DNA from: Cladocopium goreaui
Lineage: Eukaryota > Sar > Dinophyceae > Suessiales > Symbiodiniaceae
Length of the DNA stretch: 64,000 nt
Assembly (NCBI GenBank): GCA_947184155.2
Contig: CAMXCT020006639.1
Coordinates: 45,001-109,000, forward strand
Direction: 5' to 3'
Below, in pieces: positions 13,022-25,285 of the stretch. The notes beneath the pieces were generated by a model. It did not search any database. It was not told the origin of the DNA and saw nothing but the letters and a program-made list of their open reading frames with translations. The position numbers were made by a program, and so were the translations under genes. Numbering within the stretch: the stretch's first letter is position 1; each line of letters opens with the position of its first letter.

Positions 13022-13130
13022 CTGGTTGGTGGTTGACCTACCCCTATGAAAAAATATGAAAGTCAGTTGGCATTATGACATTCCCAACTGAATGGGAAAA
13101 ATAATCCAAATGTTCCAAACCACCAACCAG
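13022..13130. repeat. MITE family B copy
   Basis: Complete copy with CTGGTTGGTGG ... CCACCAACCAG ends. TATAT/ATATA sequence flanks both sides. Confidence 0.8.
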
Positions 13131-13454
13131 ATATAGTCGTCATCAATATATTATTCAACAGTTCAAGTCCCATATTTATCCATATTCTCCATATTCTCCA
13201 TATGTGCCATGGTCAAAACATGTCAAAACATTGGTGCTAATATGGGATATGGCCATCCCACAATTGGAATCCATATCATGGGTGTGTCCTCACCAACATG
13301 GATTGATGACCATCCGCTGGTGCGGAAAAGATCCAATCATGTTGATTATGGCTATGGATCCCAGAAAATATGCCCATCATATCCATGAATATCCCATTAG
13401 TTGTCATCTTGAATTCCCGTTGTCATTGGTTAAACCCAACAACTTTGACCATGC

Positions 13455-13501
13455 CCAGTCAGAGCTTCCTGACTTTTGGCTTCGCTGCCGGCTGCAGTGC
13501 C
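13455..13501 (-). CDS. Candidate host exon
   Basis: Acceptor ttcacgccgcag| then GTAAGSEAKSQEALT with a possible GC donor. A GA donor after SQ would give an 11-residue phase-0 exon instead. Confidence 0.45.
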
Positions 13502-13829
13502 CTGCGGCGTGAACGGCCGCGGCGGCCCGGGTCGAAATTGGGATGCGAAGTTTGATCCATGAAATGACTATTTGTGTTGGTTTAGTATGATTATATATGG
13601 CTATAAAAGTAATGTTAAATCCCATTAGATCACTATTTTTGTTGGTTAAATCAGGCAAATCTAATTCAAACCATCGGTTATACCATCAAGAATGGAGTTC
13701 TCCATGCCTTCTCCGGCAAAGAATCCCTTCTTCCCGAATTGGACAGTGGAACATCTGTAGGACTTGACATGTTGTATGGTTTATACCCATCCAGTGGGAA
13801 ATCATGGGAATCCCTATAGTGATACACAC

Positions 13830-14340
13830 ATCATACATATATATATAATTATATATATAATATAATATAATATATATATCATATCATATATAGGTATATG
13901 GTAAATCGTGGGGATGTCATGGTAAATTATATGGGAAACCTAGTATTATATATATATATATATGTATACACACATGCATATAGCTGCATCAATGGATGGA
14001 TTACTCCCATCCCCCACGATTACATCATCCAAATGCCTTGACCGTGGCACATGTACAAGTACATCTCAAAGATTGTATCGTTGATAATTAAATATACATA
14101 TATTATATTATTATATACATATACATATATTTATGTATATATATATATATTCATATATATATATATATATATTGATATATATATATATATACATATTATG
14201 ATATATATATACATATTATGATATATATATTAATACATATATAATATCAATAATACATATATAATATCAATATATACATATATATTAATATATATTTATG
14301 TATGTATTATTACACACATATATATATATATATCATTATA
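13830..14340. repeat. AT microsatellite cluster
   Basis: Repeated TA, TATG and TTAA runs with several near-identical blocks (acatattatgatatatata twice, acatatataatatcaataat twice). No gene. Confidence 0.85.
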
Positions 14341-14975
14341 TATCGCAATATTACCCCATATCTGACTCATGTATAATCCATGGCTTCATTCACCCAAATA
14401 GATGCCCCCAAGCTGCACCTCCCCTTGCGGCAGACTTCCCGAGACGCTCCGAGCCCTTGGATGCAGCCAAGTGGAGGTCAAATTTTCCCTAGGTGAAACA
14501 CCAATGTGGTTCAAACCTATGGGATTGATTGTTAGCTCAAAACTGGGAAAACTGGGTTTGTAGCCATAGCTTTGAAAAACCGTCTATGAAGGTTTTTTTC
14601 GATTTTTTTCCACTTTAGAGTTGATCTGGGTTGATCTTATTGAGCCAATAAAACCTATATCATCGGAAAGCACTTGATTTGAAGCTGGGTATGCATTTGT
14701 TTCATGGATTTCCAGTGCTGGAGCAAAATGATCGCCGGTTGGTTCACACCAGTGATATCCCGAGTTTTGGATGGCGCCTATGATGTTTATTTCTTTTGCC
14801 CTATTTTCTGCCTATTGACTTTTGCTCTTCACCAGTGGGTTTCTTTGAGTGTCCCAATTGTATCCAATTGTTTTTTGGTCACAGGTGCGACCCCTACGTT
14901 CTCCTATTATTCCAAAATGTCCATCTCCATTGTTTCTTCGAATCTGTGCGGTTTGGGTAAGATCCCCGCATCCGC

Positions 14976-15017
14976 CGATCCCAAGACAGCATGAAAAGGT
15001 GGCCGCCAGGTGGTTTC
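14976..15017 (-). CDS. Candidate host micro-exon
   Basis: 42 nt in phase 0: ETTWRPPFHAVLGS. Acceptor agcgttcag| and a GC donor. The frame continues open for another 60 nt, so the low end is uncertain. Confidence 0.45.
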
Positions 15018-15171
15018 CTGAACGCTGACGGTCTTGGCCCATAGACCATAGACCCCTTGGGGTGGTGCTGACTGTGCCATGTTGTGTTTGGAAGCTAAAA
15101 AAAAACATATTGGGGTTCGTGCGTTGAAATGACACGGAAAGTTTGCGAAATGGGCCGCGGTGCTTCTTGGC

Positions 15172-15255
15172 CTTGTCGTAAACAAGGAACCTTTGGTTGT
15201 CGTCCTTCATAGTCCGTTCTTGGCGCAACTTGATGAACTCGTCAAGTAGCCCTGG
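15172..15255 (-). CDS. Candidate host exon, charged helix
   Basis: 84 nt in phase 0: PGLLDEFIKLRQERTMKDDN and eight further residues ending VYDK. The acceptor is AAACGGCAG| and the donor GC. The open frame spans 14812-15291 and the upstream part (VSAEKVAVKKRQ) is also protein-like, so the acceptor could be earlier. Confidence 0.6.
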
Positions 15256-15927
15256 CTGCCGTTTTTTCACGGCCACCTTCTCAGCGGACACACACTTCGA
15301 GCTAGGTCCGGTCGCTGAATTTGGGGTCTGGAGATAACAGGAGCGAAAGACTCAATCGGAGGCTAAACAAAACACGCAAGATGCAGCTCCTGCAAATTTG
15401 AACAAGCAGTAAACAAGCAAGCAGTTGGATCCAAGTATCCCTATTATATAGCCTATTAATTACCAATTCCTACAACTGACATCACGACCATGCTACACAG
15501 GGGGTTGGAAGACAATTCTTTTCTCAGGGTCAAGCTATTAATTGGAATATGGTTACAGTATATATCCCCTCTGTTCTTTGATTACATATCCATATATAAA
15601 ATTATATACATATCCACACAACAAAGTGCCACTTCTTTTGTTTGCAAATTAGAGGTGAGGTCCCCCCAAAGATAGATAATTGGAAACCTGCAAAACAAAA
15701 TAGATACAGTAAAACTATGTAAAACTATCATTGAGCTACTACCATTCATCTTGGAACCACTTTTGGGCATCTTTTTGGGGGTTGCTATACTTAGATTTGG
15801 TCAAGGAAGCCCCAAAAATAGAGAGATTCCCCAAGGAGTGGATGATGGAAGACATCAACATCACCTGAAAAAACAACTCCGCTACTAGGGTCATTAGATT
15901 AAATTAGTATAAAAGTATCTCAGCTTT

Positions 15928-16042
15928 ACCCTCTGGTAATTTGTTACATAGCTATTAAAAATGGCCCAGTCGAAATAGTTGATTTACCCATTAAACATGG
16001 TGGATCGTTCCATCATTTTTTGTAAACGTTTAACAGAGGGTA
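15928..16042. repeat. MITE family A copy
   Basis: accctctggtaatttgttac at the left end and taaacgtttaacagagggta at the right. Confidence 0.75.
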
Positions 16043-16103
16043 CATAACCCAACTCACTCAGCGCCCGCAAATGTCATAACGATCTTGGCAATCCCAACTC
16101 TAC

Positions 16104-16163
16104 GGGATACTGCTGCACCAAGGGCTGCATGGGCGACCTCGGCACACGTCCTGGGGGAACGAC
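16104..16163 (-). CDS. Candidate host exon, Pro/Gln-rich
   Basis: 60 nt in phase 0: VVPPGRVPRSPMQPLVQQYP. Acceptor ccaggccag| and donor CCC|GTAGAG. The low-complexity Pro/Gln content suggests a linker between domains. Confidence 0.6.
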
Positions 16164-16438
16164 CTGGCCTGGATTACTCGGGGAAGAAAAACTCGAATGA
16201 GGAACTAGAATAAGAGGAAAAAAATAGGAGGCATAGATGTTCATAGATATTCATAGATGTTCATATATGTTCATAGATTGTCATAGGTTGCCATAGATGT
16301 TGATAGATGTTCAGAGATTTTCAATGTTGGAAGGATTCAGAAGGTACACCAAAATTGAAGGAGATTTGCGATCCTGCGATGTTAAGTGGCATTTTTCAGC
16401 GCTCATGTTCGCCAATGTTTCTTTGGAAACTCATCCAC

Positions 16439-16495
16439 TTTAAGCCGAGCTGTTGTCGACTTGGTCACTCGTGTCTCATCCAACGTCTCCACAGT
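16439..16495 (-). CDS. Candidate host exon
   Basis: 57 nt in phase 0: TVETLDETRVTKSTTARLK. Acceptor aaatcgacag| and donor AAA|GTGGAT. The frame stays open past the donor. Confidence 0.6.
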
Positions 16496-17854
16496 CTGTC
16501 GATTTGATTCCCAGTTGCTTGACCAAAAACCTATCTAATTGGAGATACAACTGGACCCATGCGAGCTAGCCTCAGCTTCCTACTGTATTCATGAACCCAA
16601 TCTTTCCTAAAGATATCCCAAAATACCTCCCATATTCCCTCAAACATAGATCCAAAATGATCCAAACATCCCACCACAACACCACCATCCTATCCCTGTG
16701 GTCCCCCACTGTTCCGCCTCCATCGAGTTTGGCCTTGGATGAGCTGCCAGCTGCTCAAAATGGAGACTATTCCTTGAAAAGTGCGATTTTTTCCTTTGAG
16801 ATCCTGTGATATCTTAATTCTTTTTTAATTTGCTTGTTCAAGTTCACACTTCTGCCCTATGTTTCATTGAATGAGTCAAAAACGAAGCTGGATATCTCAG
16901 ACTATCTCATCATTTGTGTTGCTTCATTGCAGCTACGGCTGGTTATGGATCAAACTGGGTCCCCGAAAAAAGAAAGGGACTGTGTCACCCCCAAAACTTG
17001 CCAAAGGGAACCTGAAGAATTCTTGGGTTATCGTCCCCAAGAAATGTAGGTCCATAATCCCAAAAAGGGCCCCCAATCAACGTAAAAAACCGCCCATGTT
17101 GATTGTTGATTCATCAACACGATTATAACAACACAGAAATATCATATAGTTGATAAATATATATATATATCCATGTATATATATATATAATATGTCAATC
17201 AGCATGCTATGTTTGCCCCACAACAGTCCACGTTCGCCCAAAAAATGCCACCCACAACGGACCGAGCTCTGAGGCTCCCGGCGACTCGAGCAATTCCGGT
17301 GAACCTTCAGAGTTTCAGCAGGCCCCAGCCCCGGGATGGTTACAGGTCTATTCCTTCTGTATAACTATGAAGTCTGTAATTAATCATCCATATGCATACA
17401 CAATATACAATATATATATATATATGACATAATATATATATATAGTACACTTAGTACATAAATATATATATATATAGTAGATACTTAAGGTACATATATT
17501 CTATTCAATCAGGCTCCAGGATCAGTGCATGTCTGTCTGCATGCCTGCATGGAGGTCCGGGAATAGAAATCTCTACGACTTTGTTTCTTTATATCACGCA
17601 ACAAGCAACAACATCCTAAACATTCCTAAACCATGAGTTTACCTACTGTATATGTACTATTGCATTACCCTACAGTAAATCAAATTTCTACAATTCTTAG
17701 ATCTGGAGATTCTGAAGAGTATTCAGCATTTATACTGTTTTTATCATGTCTTAAGGACACCATGGTCACCATGGTCACCATGGCTTGTCCATATCCCCCC
17801 AATGGGTTTAAAAAAAAAAACGAGACTCGCAATCCAATCCGTGCCTGATTTCGC

Positions 17855-17900
17855 CTTGAGCGGTCGGATCACACTGGTGTCCATAAACTTCTCCAAACCT
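17855..17900 (-). CDS. Candidate host exon
   Basis: Acceptor gatccagcag| and a GC donor (CAAG|GCGAAA). One base then GLEKFMDTSVIRPLK. A second frame (RFGEVYGHQCDPTAQ) is open too, so the phase is not certain. Confidence 0.5.
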
Positions 17901-18065
17901 CTGCTGGATCATCGGAATGTCGCTGACATGTTGTGATAAAAATAAGACCAACAAACGTGGGTTTTCCAGATGTTTAGAACGTCGGGTCCAGAAGCACCAT
18001 TCAACTGTAGATCTATAGATCTATCTTAGATCTGATCTATCTATAGATCTATCTTTATTCACCAA

Positions 18066-18180
18066 ATGGAGGTTTCCTGAAATGGGGCTACCCCTAAATC
18101 ATCTATTTGAGATTGGGATTTTCCATTATAAACCAACCATTTTAGGGGCTCCCCCATTTATGGAATCTACTCATTTTAAG
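18066..18180. repeat. MITE family F copy
   Basis: Left gaggtttcctgaaatggggctaccccta resembles 61755-61842 and 62133-62233. The inner cattataaaccaaccatttt motif is also shared. The inverted repeat is imperfect. Confidence 0.5.
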
Positions 18181-18372
18181 GATGCCCTCTTTTGAGCCTC
18201 GTGGATCCCACGTGGACATTTTTGAAGGACCCCAGGGATTTGGGTTTTGGGCTTGCGATGAAATAGGGGATTTAACCAACACAAAATGGGAATATCATGG
18301 GAAGTAAATATCTGTTAATAATGGTTTATATATGGTTATTATATGGTTAATGATGGTTAATAATCACCATTA

Positions 18373-18474
18373 CTGGTTGGTGGTATACCTACCCCTCTGA
18401 ACAATATGAAAGTCAGTTGGGATGATTCTTACCAATATATGGAAAAATAAAACATGTTCCAAACCACCAACCAG
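18373..18474. repeat. MITE family B copy
   Basis: Complete, with the canonical CTGGTTGGTGG ... CCACCAACCAG ends. Confidence 0.8.
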
Positions 18475-18815
18475 ATTAACTACAGTTTATGGTAGATTCT
18501 GGTAGATAGATCTACATAGAATTTTGTTATGGGGAAAACCAAGTTGTACACATGTGACTTTAGGGAGGGCCATACCATGGTGATGCTTGCTATATCCATT
18601 GCCAATCTTGGATACCAAGTAGCTATCAAATGGCTTCCCCACATGATGTGTTGCTTAAATGACCCAATTGTGATGTCTTTACCCACTGACTATAGCTTCC
18701 TGTCATTCCATCTCCCCGAAACGCAGGCATCTCTTCAGCCTCAGCCTTCAGCTTCACCATTTGACACCCACAAAACTTCGACATTCTACGCAAGAACTTT
18801 CCATGACCGCCATTC

Positions 18816-18903
18816 AATGGATTGGTTTAAGGGAAAAATCGGAACCGGAAACCATAGATTTTCCCATGGCTTTCCCACGAAATTTTCCCTGAAACCAATC
18901 CAT
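18816..18903. repeat. MITE family C, copy 1, with 11-bp target duplication
   Basis: 88-bp hairpin with ends AATGGATTGGTTTAAGGGAA and TTCCCTGAAACCAATCCAT. It is flanked by GACCGCCATTC (18805-18815) and GACCGCCATGC (18904-18914), a one-mismatch duplication. The long duplication is reminiscent of Mutator-like elements (inference). Confidence 0.8.
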
Positions 18904-19019
18904 GACCGCCATGCCCTTGATATGCTCAACGCACACCGACGGAGCATCGCATCGACTCACCGGAGATTCGGAGATTCGTTCGGTGTCAGGTGTTCATCGC
19001 TCTTCTATCAGGTGTCCTT

Positions 19020-19175
19020 GTGGGTAGTATATATATATATATATATGTATATATGTGTATATATATATATGTGTTTATATATATATATATACATATGTAT
19101 ATATATATGTTTATATATATATATATATACATATGTATATATATATATATACATATGTATATACGGTATATATTG
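19020..19175. repeat. TA/TATG microsatellite
   Basis: Alternating (TA)n and atgtat blocks. The 252-codon plus-strand ORF running through 18529-19287 combines this repeat with the C element and is rejected as a gene. Confidence 0.9.
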
Positions 19176-19227
19176 CTGTCAGTCATTGACAGTTGAAGAT
19201 CCAGCAGCTGTGCCTGAACGTCATTGC

Positions 19228-19275
19228 CAGATATTCCTGCAACTGTGCCCGTTTGTCGATAATGATAATGCCGGC
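19228..19275 (-). CDS. Candidate host micro-exon
   Basis: 48 nt in phase 0: [16 protein letters not shown]. Acceptor cctgtatag| and a GC donor (CTG|GCAATG). A hydrophobic beta-like run is followed by a helix. An alternative open frame exists. Confidence 0.5.
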
Positions 19276-19524
19276 CTATACAGGTAGTATAGCCTCCTAT
19301 AATGAGCAATCAACAATGGTATTATTGATGATTCACATGAATTTTCGAGTTCTGGTGAAGACTACTTGCGGATGCACTTCTGGGTTCTAGCTGGAGACGT
19401 TACAGTAACTATAGTTGTGGAGGATTATATTCCATGTATATATATATATATCAAACTTGTTTCATTGTCCAAAACGCTTTAATGGCTGTGGTTATTTTCC
19501 ATTTCTTGCATAAGACTAAAGGAT

Positions 19525-19630
19525 TACCCTCTGGTAAACTAACATAGCCATGGAAAATCACCATGTTCAATGGGAAAATCCACTATAAATGGCCATTTTC
19601 AATAGTTTTTTGTTAGTTTACCAGAGGGTA
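19525..19630. repeat. MITE family A, near-perfect copy
   Basis: TACCCTCTGGTAAACTAACA at the left end and TAGTTTACCAGAGGGTA at the right. The arms pair almost without mismatch, suggesting a young copy. Confidence 0.85.
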
Positions 19631-19677
19631 AACTACCTATCCAAGGTGGGGGATGTCTTATACCCAGGTTTTTACAC

Positions 19678-19756
19678 CCCAACTGCACTGCCCTCCGTGC
19701 ACCGACAGCACGAGATGGGTCTCCAGACGAGACAGGGCCCCCTCCTTGCGCAAGCG
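19678..19756 (-). CDS. Candidate host exon
   Basis: Acceptor tctggtccag| then RLRKEGALSRLETHLVLSVH and about six more residues, with a GT donor (GGG|GTGTAA). A charged helix leads into a hydrophobic stretch. Family unknown. Confidence 0.55.
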
Positions 19757-19837
19757 CTGGACCAGAAAATGCGATGGAAAATGCCCCCTTTACTTTGATG
19801 ATTGTGATTAATATATTTGGAAAACATATCATATGGA

Positions 19838-20484
19838 AATATATATAATATAATATATAATATATATTATATTATATCTTATATTATATATTATATATTA
19901 TATATTATATATTATATATTATATATTATATTATATATTATATATTATATATTATATATTATATATTATATATTATATATTATATATTATATATATATTA
20001 AATATTATATATTATATTATATATTATATTAAATATTATATTATATATTATATATTATATATATTATATAATATATTATATATTATATTATATATTATAT
20101 ATTATATTATATATTATATATTATATATTATATATTATATATTATATATTATTATATATATTATATATTATATTATATATATATATTATATATATTATAT
20201 TATATATTATATATTATATATTATATATTATATATTATATATTATATATGATATATGATATATTATATATGATATATTATATATGATATATTATATATTA
20301 TATATTATAGTAAATTGCATTATATTATATTATATTGTATTATATGATGTTATGTTATATCATACTATGTTATATTATATTATATTATATATACTATGTT
20401 ATATTATATTATGCTATGTTATATTATATTATATGATATTGATATTATATTATATTATATATTATATTATATTATATATATATG
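19838..20484. repeat. Long ATATT satellite array
   Basis: About 650 bp of (TATATTA)n variants with drifting period, followed by GATATAT and ATGTTATATT variants. ORFs here are low-complexity Y/I strings. Confidence 0.95.
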
Positions 20485-20515
20485 GTTTAACAATCGAAGA
20501 ACAAAGTTTTCCACA

Positions 20516-20572
20516 GAGGTCCATGGCATCAAAGAGTTGTGCTCCTACTGCCTTGGATGGGGACATCAGATC
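20516..20572 (-). CDS. Candidate host exon, acidic context
   Basis: Acceptor atgagcag| then DLMSPSKAVGAQLFDAMDL. The frame upstream is also open and very acidic (ADDDDEDEQ), so the exon may begin near 20605. Confidence 0.45.
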
Positions 20573-20920
20573 CTGCTCATCCTCATCGTCATCGTCAGCA
20601 TAATAGTAACAATGTTAATCAGCATCATGGAATTCATTGGGATGCACATTAATTGTGTAAAGAAGAATAAACAATGAAATCACTTTGTTTTATCTGTTTT
20701 GTGAATATCAGGAACCTCCAGCAAAGAAACATCTACTAGCAAATCAGTCAGCATGCAAACCAATCACAAACGAACAAAATCAAATAAAATGACCACAAAC
20801 GAAAAAACAAAAAAAAAACACTCCAACCCAACCCTTATGTTTGGGAGTTTGTTTGGATGACAGATTGCAGTATCCACTGCGAAGATCATTTTGTCAAAGA
20901 CAGGGCTTAGACTCCTATAC

Positions 20921-21065
20921 CCATGGGTCCATCATGACGGCTTTGGTAAAATCGGATCCGGCCTGGTTGGAAGGACCAGGTAACCACGGCGTCGGCATGA
21001 GAAGCACCGTTCCAGACCCCCCGTCGGCATCCGCCGCGGTCAAGGATGGGCCCCGGGGGGGGAAT
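20921..21065 (-). CDS. Candidate host exon, frame ambiguous
   Basis: GC-rich block with acceptor ctcagcag| and donor CATGG|GTATAG. At least two frames are open: one contains TAADADGGSGTVLLMPTPWL, the other begins IPPPGPILDRGGC. It is likely coding; the frame is unproven. Confidence 0.45.
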
Positions 21066-21069
21066 CTGC

Positions 21070-23090
21070 TGAGTGGGCTTGACACGTATCTGGGAGGCGC
21101 CAGTATCGGTTTTTGGGAAACTCGATATTCGTAGCTCCTTGGCTCCCCAATTTGTCGTTGGGAATATGGATGCCCATAGCTCCGAACCGCTCCTTCCTAA
21201 CCACTGATAGTTAAGGAAACAAAGACATTTGATATTACACTCTAGTCGCTCCATCCAACCTAGCTGTGCTCGCCGCAACATGCCCCTTGCCAGGAAAGTT
21301 ACAAAAACAATGGAAGCAGAATGACCAGTTCATACATGCTGAAATGTAGCCAATGTGTATTTACACTATGTAACTATCTGTGTCTTATGTCTATCATGTT
21401 TTGAGATATTCAGAAATACTATTTTTCTCAATACATCTAGTTTATTTTGCTTCCGCTATGTATATATGATTATATATGTATGTGAAAAAATGCCTTATTT
21501 CATCTTGCGAAATGTCTGTTTCTTGAAACGATTTTGTAGCTGATGTGCCTGGCTGGTTTTTCTGCCACAAACATCTTCTCGCGGCTGCAGGTCAGGATTC
21601 ACATGCCACGTTGGGAGATCTCTAGAGATTCTGTTGGTTAATTAGTTGCGCACAGCAAAATTTACACCATACATAGATTACTTATATTTATAGATATTAT
21701 AGTATCTATCAAATTTGGTAAACCCCCTACATCCCCTACTACTAAACTGCTGGTTTATGAATCCTGGGTTCAAATTATGTATGTAATTTCGACAATGCAA
21801 CGGATATGTTGATGACACATGCTCTTTGTTTTTTTGCCGACGGGCTTGTAAGTCAGTTGGGATAGGATCTGTACGAAGGTGGCAGCATGATGATAACATG
21901 TTTTTTCGTGAACGATCAGCGTCCGAACTCCTTGAACGCGGATTTCAGACACAAACCTTATAATGTGGTAAACCATGGCAAACCATGGTAAACCATGGTA
22001 AACCCAAGAATCAACCTCTAAATTTGGAGGGTTTATACCCAGAAATCTGGTGATTTTGGGGATTGCTGATCATTGGCGACCAGCGAATCGATTTTTGTGA
22101 AGTCAGTAACACATCGATTCGCAAGATATCATGAAGTCGTCCCCCTAAATCCACCCGCTTCGTCATCCCACATTCTCAGGATCAGTAGACCCTCACCTGC
22201 CCTGGTCAGCGATCTCCCCTAGTCCCCGGTTGTAGCCCTATAGTCTATAGTACTACACATCCCTGAAACAAGAAAAACTAAGGGAAACATAGGGTAACTA
22301 GGTCCATTACGGTCCATTCCCAATTTGTTCATGCGCTTTTCAATTGTGCCAATTGAATTTCGTAAGAGACTAGCATACTGAACAAGGTGATTCAGCCTTC
22401 TAATCGAACTAGTTAACCTGACGAGGTGCTTGGCTTATTAGGCTCCGCCTTTTGAAATCGAACATGTTCGTTTATATTCATTGGTCTAATTCAGGTTATG
22501 AATTTATTATGAGCGGAAGCTTCAAAATCCATTTTTGGGCAATATTCTATATGGATTTTAATAAGGTTTTGATCAATTGTGAAATCACAATTGAATTTGT
22601 TTTTATTCTCCCCCCAAAAAAATACAACATTGAAAAAAAAAACAAAACAACTCCATGTGTTTATTTGGCATTACGAGGATTATGTCCTTTCCATGGAACA
22701 TGGATTACATTCGGATTACCCTCTGGCAATCAAATGTGGCCGGTTGGAACATCGCCGAATGGAGGTTTAGATGAAACATCATCGAACTGAATACAGTTTT
22801 TACATGTTTTTACTGGGAAAAATCTCTGTAAATGGAGGTTTATAGCTGGGAAAATCTTCGACCAGAATGGTGGATTTGCCAGCTAGCTACCTTTGATGAC
22901 ACCGGGGAACTTTGTATTGTTCCACAAGTTGATGCACAGCGGTGGGCCTCAAACCCTGGCGATTTTTTACTGTGGATCATAGTTACATACGCTCAACAAT
23001 GTGAGATCCAAACATCGCCATGTCCAGAAATTCAAGACAATTCCAGTAGACTCATCTTCCAAAATCATGTGTGGTGTTTCACAGGAGTTT
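21070..23090. other. Stretch without a convincing gene
   Basis: Contains a 12-bp tandem repeat of taaaccatgg type at 21966-22005 and a partial family-A copy at 22716-22860 (accctctggcaatcaa...). A plus-strand open frame from 22832 has no supporting features. Confidence 0.4.
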
Positions 23091-23097
23091 TGCTGAA

Positions 23098-23280
23098 TAT
23101 ATATACAGTATATATATATATTATTATATTATATATATATATATTACATATATTATGTATATATATATTATTGTATTATATATATATTATATTATATTAT
23201 ATGTATATATATAATTATTATATATTATATTTTATATATTATATATTATATATAATTATATATAATTATATATAATATGT
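23098..23280. repeat. AT microsatellite
   Basis: About 180 bp of TATAT/TATTA repeats; source of the low-complexity tail of the 22832-23275 frame. Confidence 0.9.
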
Positions 23281-23343
23281 TTATATGACTATACCTGGAT
23301 CCCTCAGATCCCAAGTATATGAATGTTTCTTCAGTCATGGCCC

Positions 23344-23402
23344 AAATCATCCAGTCGTGACTGGGGATCCTGGTCTACCATGAAGTCGTAGCCGAAGAGT
23401 TC
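23344..23402 (-). CDS. Candidate host exon
   Basis: Acceptor aaatcccaag| then ELFGYDFMVDQDPQSRLDD in phase 0. The upstream exon (23977-24029) ends in phase 0, so the phases fit. Donor uncertain: GA after VDQ, or GC after DDL. Confidence 0.55.
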
Positions 23403-23976
23403 CTTGGGATTTCCAGGGCCAAGAAAAAGGCGACCCGTTTCATCCGAAATTTCTGGTTTTTGATTAGGACATGTTGAATCTTTAGGTAGATTAAAAATTG
23501 ATTCTTTGGGTTTACTGCGTTGCCTAAATTAGAGGTACCTACCATATGCAACGCCTAGGAATGGCCTATGGAAAGGGAAAATCACCTGAACATGTGGCCT
23601 TATCGCCACTAGCTCTTGGTTTGGTGACTCATGCTTATCATTTTGCTCACAAACAGTTTGTCTTCAAGTTTTGTCATGAGCCCTAAAGCCTCAGTATTTG
23701 GTAATGTTCATGATAGAACCATACCATTCTGGTGATATCCATGGGTTGGACATGTTGGAGTATTATCATTATAATGAATATTCATCGGCCATTCCGATGC
23801 TTGCCATTCCATGATATCATATCCCATTGTGCTTGGATAATACCCCCACCCGTCATAACATGGTTGGCGGTTTGAAACCGATTGGACCCCATGACCATAT
23901 GGTCAGGTTCCATGGTTGTTTCATGATCATGACCTGCCTTACGTAATTTTCTTTCAATCAGTGTTCATTGTCGTAC

Positions 23977-24029
23977 TTGAAACGCCAGGAAAGTGGAATT
24001 GCTGAACCCATATCGCTGCTCCTCCTCCT
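23977..24029 (-). CDS. Candidate host exon
   Basis: Acceptor catgttgcag| and donor CAA|GTACGA. Two bases then EEEQRYGFSNSTFLAFQ. The incoming phase fits the preceding exon at 24136-24196, which ends with one spare base. Confidence 0.55.
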
Positions 24030-24135
24030 CTGCAACATGAATCAAACTGAGACAAAATTCACCAAACAGCTGTTGTTCAAATGCGATCGGTGCAACATGT
24101 TTGATCGTTTTGACCCTACAATGTTTTGGGGTGAC

Positions 24136-24196
24136 CCAGACGTCCCGACAGCCCAGCATCGAAGGAACTAGCGCGATGCACCACATTCTCTTGGGC
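24136..24196 (-). CDS. Candidate host exon
   Basis: Acceptor attttcaag| and donor CTGG|GTCACC. It reads AQENVVHRASSFDAGLSGRL plus one base. Phase-compatible with the next exon downstream. Confidence 0.55.
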
Positions 24197-24518
24197 CTTG
24201 AAAATGCCATGGCAGCCATGACCTGTTTTTTTGATACATATAATAACATATCTATATGTATACCGTATCATGGGAATTATATTTGAATGCAATGGTGATA
24301 AAATGGTGCATCTACCTATCATCATACTGGTTTCTACAAGCTCCAACGGTGGGTTTCGGCTTGCTCCTGTAAAAAAAAAAACTTATATACCAATTCTAGG
24401 GTCTAAATTAAATATGATCCAGCATCAACAAACCACCATTTCCATTACGCATATACTTAAGTATGTGTGTATCTAATATACATACAAAGTATAGTATAGT
24501 GCATATGTATACCCACAT

Positions 24519-24642
24519 ACTGTGGATGGAAGAAATCCTGCACTAGTTGGTAGATGGTGTATCCCATTATAATCCCATTATTTACCGTGTTTCGTAGCTA
24601 CCAATAGTTGCCGACTTGTGCAGGGTTTCTTCCATGCACAGT
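24519..24642. mobile_element. 124-bp hairpin sharing termini with the 9.2-kb element
   Basis: The left arm ACTGTGGATGGAAGAAATCC and the right arm (reverse complement ACTGTGCATGGAAGAAACCC) continue into TGCAC. The same sequence opens the element at 34516 (ACTGTGGATGGAAGAAATCC). No ORF; probably a non-autonomous derivative (inference). The outward bases ACAT also match on both sides. Confidence 0.8.
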
Positions 24643-25092
24643 ATGTTCTATATACACATAGATGTGTATATATATATGCAGACGGTCTCCATGTGATGTA
24701 AACACATTTGTATACATGACATAGTGATCAAAGTGATGTATAAATATATATATATATGTATATGTATATGTATATATACATACATATACATATATATATA
24801 TATGCACAGTCAGCAGCTTTCTGTTTGGAAGCGCCGTTGAACACATCTCTTTTCATTTGGCTCTCGGGTGACCCCCATAGCCCTGAATCAGGGACTTGTG
24901 AGAGGATCCCCCTGCTTTTGCAATGTATATATATATATATATATATGCACAAATAATGTATATAATAGGATATATATATATATATGATATAATGTTTTCG
25001 CTATATACATTTGATACAGTCATTAAAAACAACAGATGTACCATATTATCTACATGTTCATTACGATGCCCAAAACGTCCAGGTCCTCGCAC

Positions 25093-25155
25093 GGCTTCCA
25101 GCGATCGAAGCACCGCCATCTTCATCAAGGGCTGAACGCGCTGGGCCCAGGGATC
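25093..25155 (-). CDS. Candidate host exon
   Basis: 63 nt in phase 0: DPWAQRVQPLMKMAVLRSLE plus A. Acceptor caacctcacag| and a GT donor. It looks helical. The open frame extends upstream (FELPAIFDPTSQ), where a second AG could serve. Confidence 0.6.
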
Positions 25156-25203
25156 CTGTGAGGTTGGGTCAAAAATCGCTGGGAGTTCAAACTGGGTGAA
25201 ATG

Positions 25204-25285
25204 GATGGTATTTATATGGTATTTATATGGTATTTATATGGTATTTATATGGTATTATATGGTATTAATAGGTATTTATAGCTAT
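25204..25285. repeat. Short tandem repeat
   Basis: About six units of ggtatttatat, decaying to ggtattta towards the right. Confidence 0.85.

Noticed and set aside
18529..19287. 252-codon plus-strand ORF
   Set aside because: It runs through a family-C MITE, a TA microsatellite and the antisense of two minus-strand exon candidates; composition becomes I/Y only.
22832..23275. 147-codon plus-strand ORF
   Set aside because: The second half is the AT satellite; the first half has no splice or domain support.
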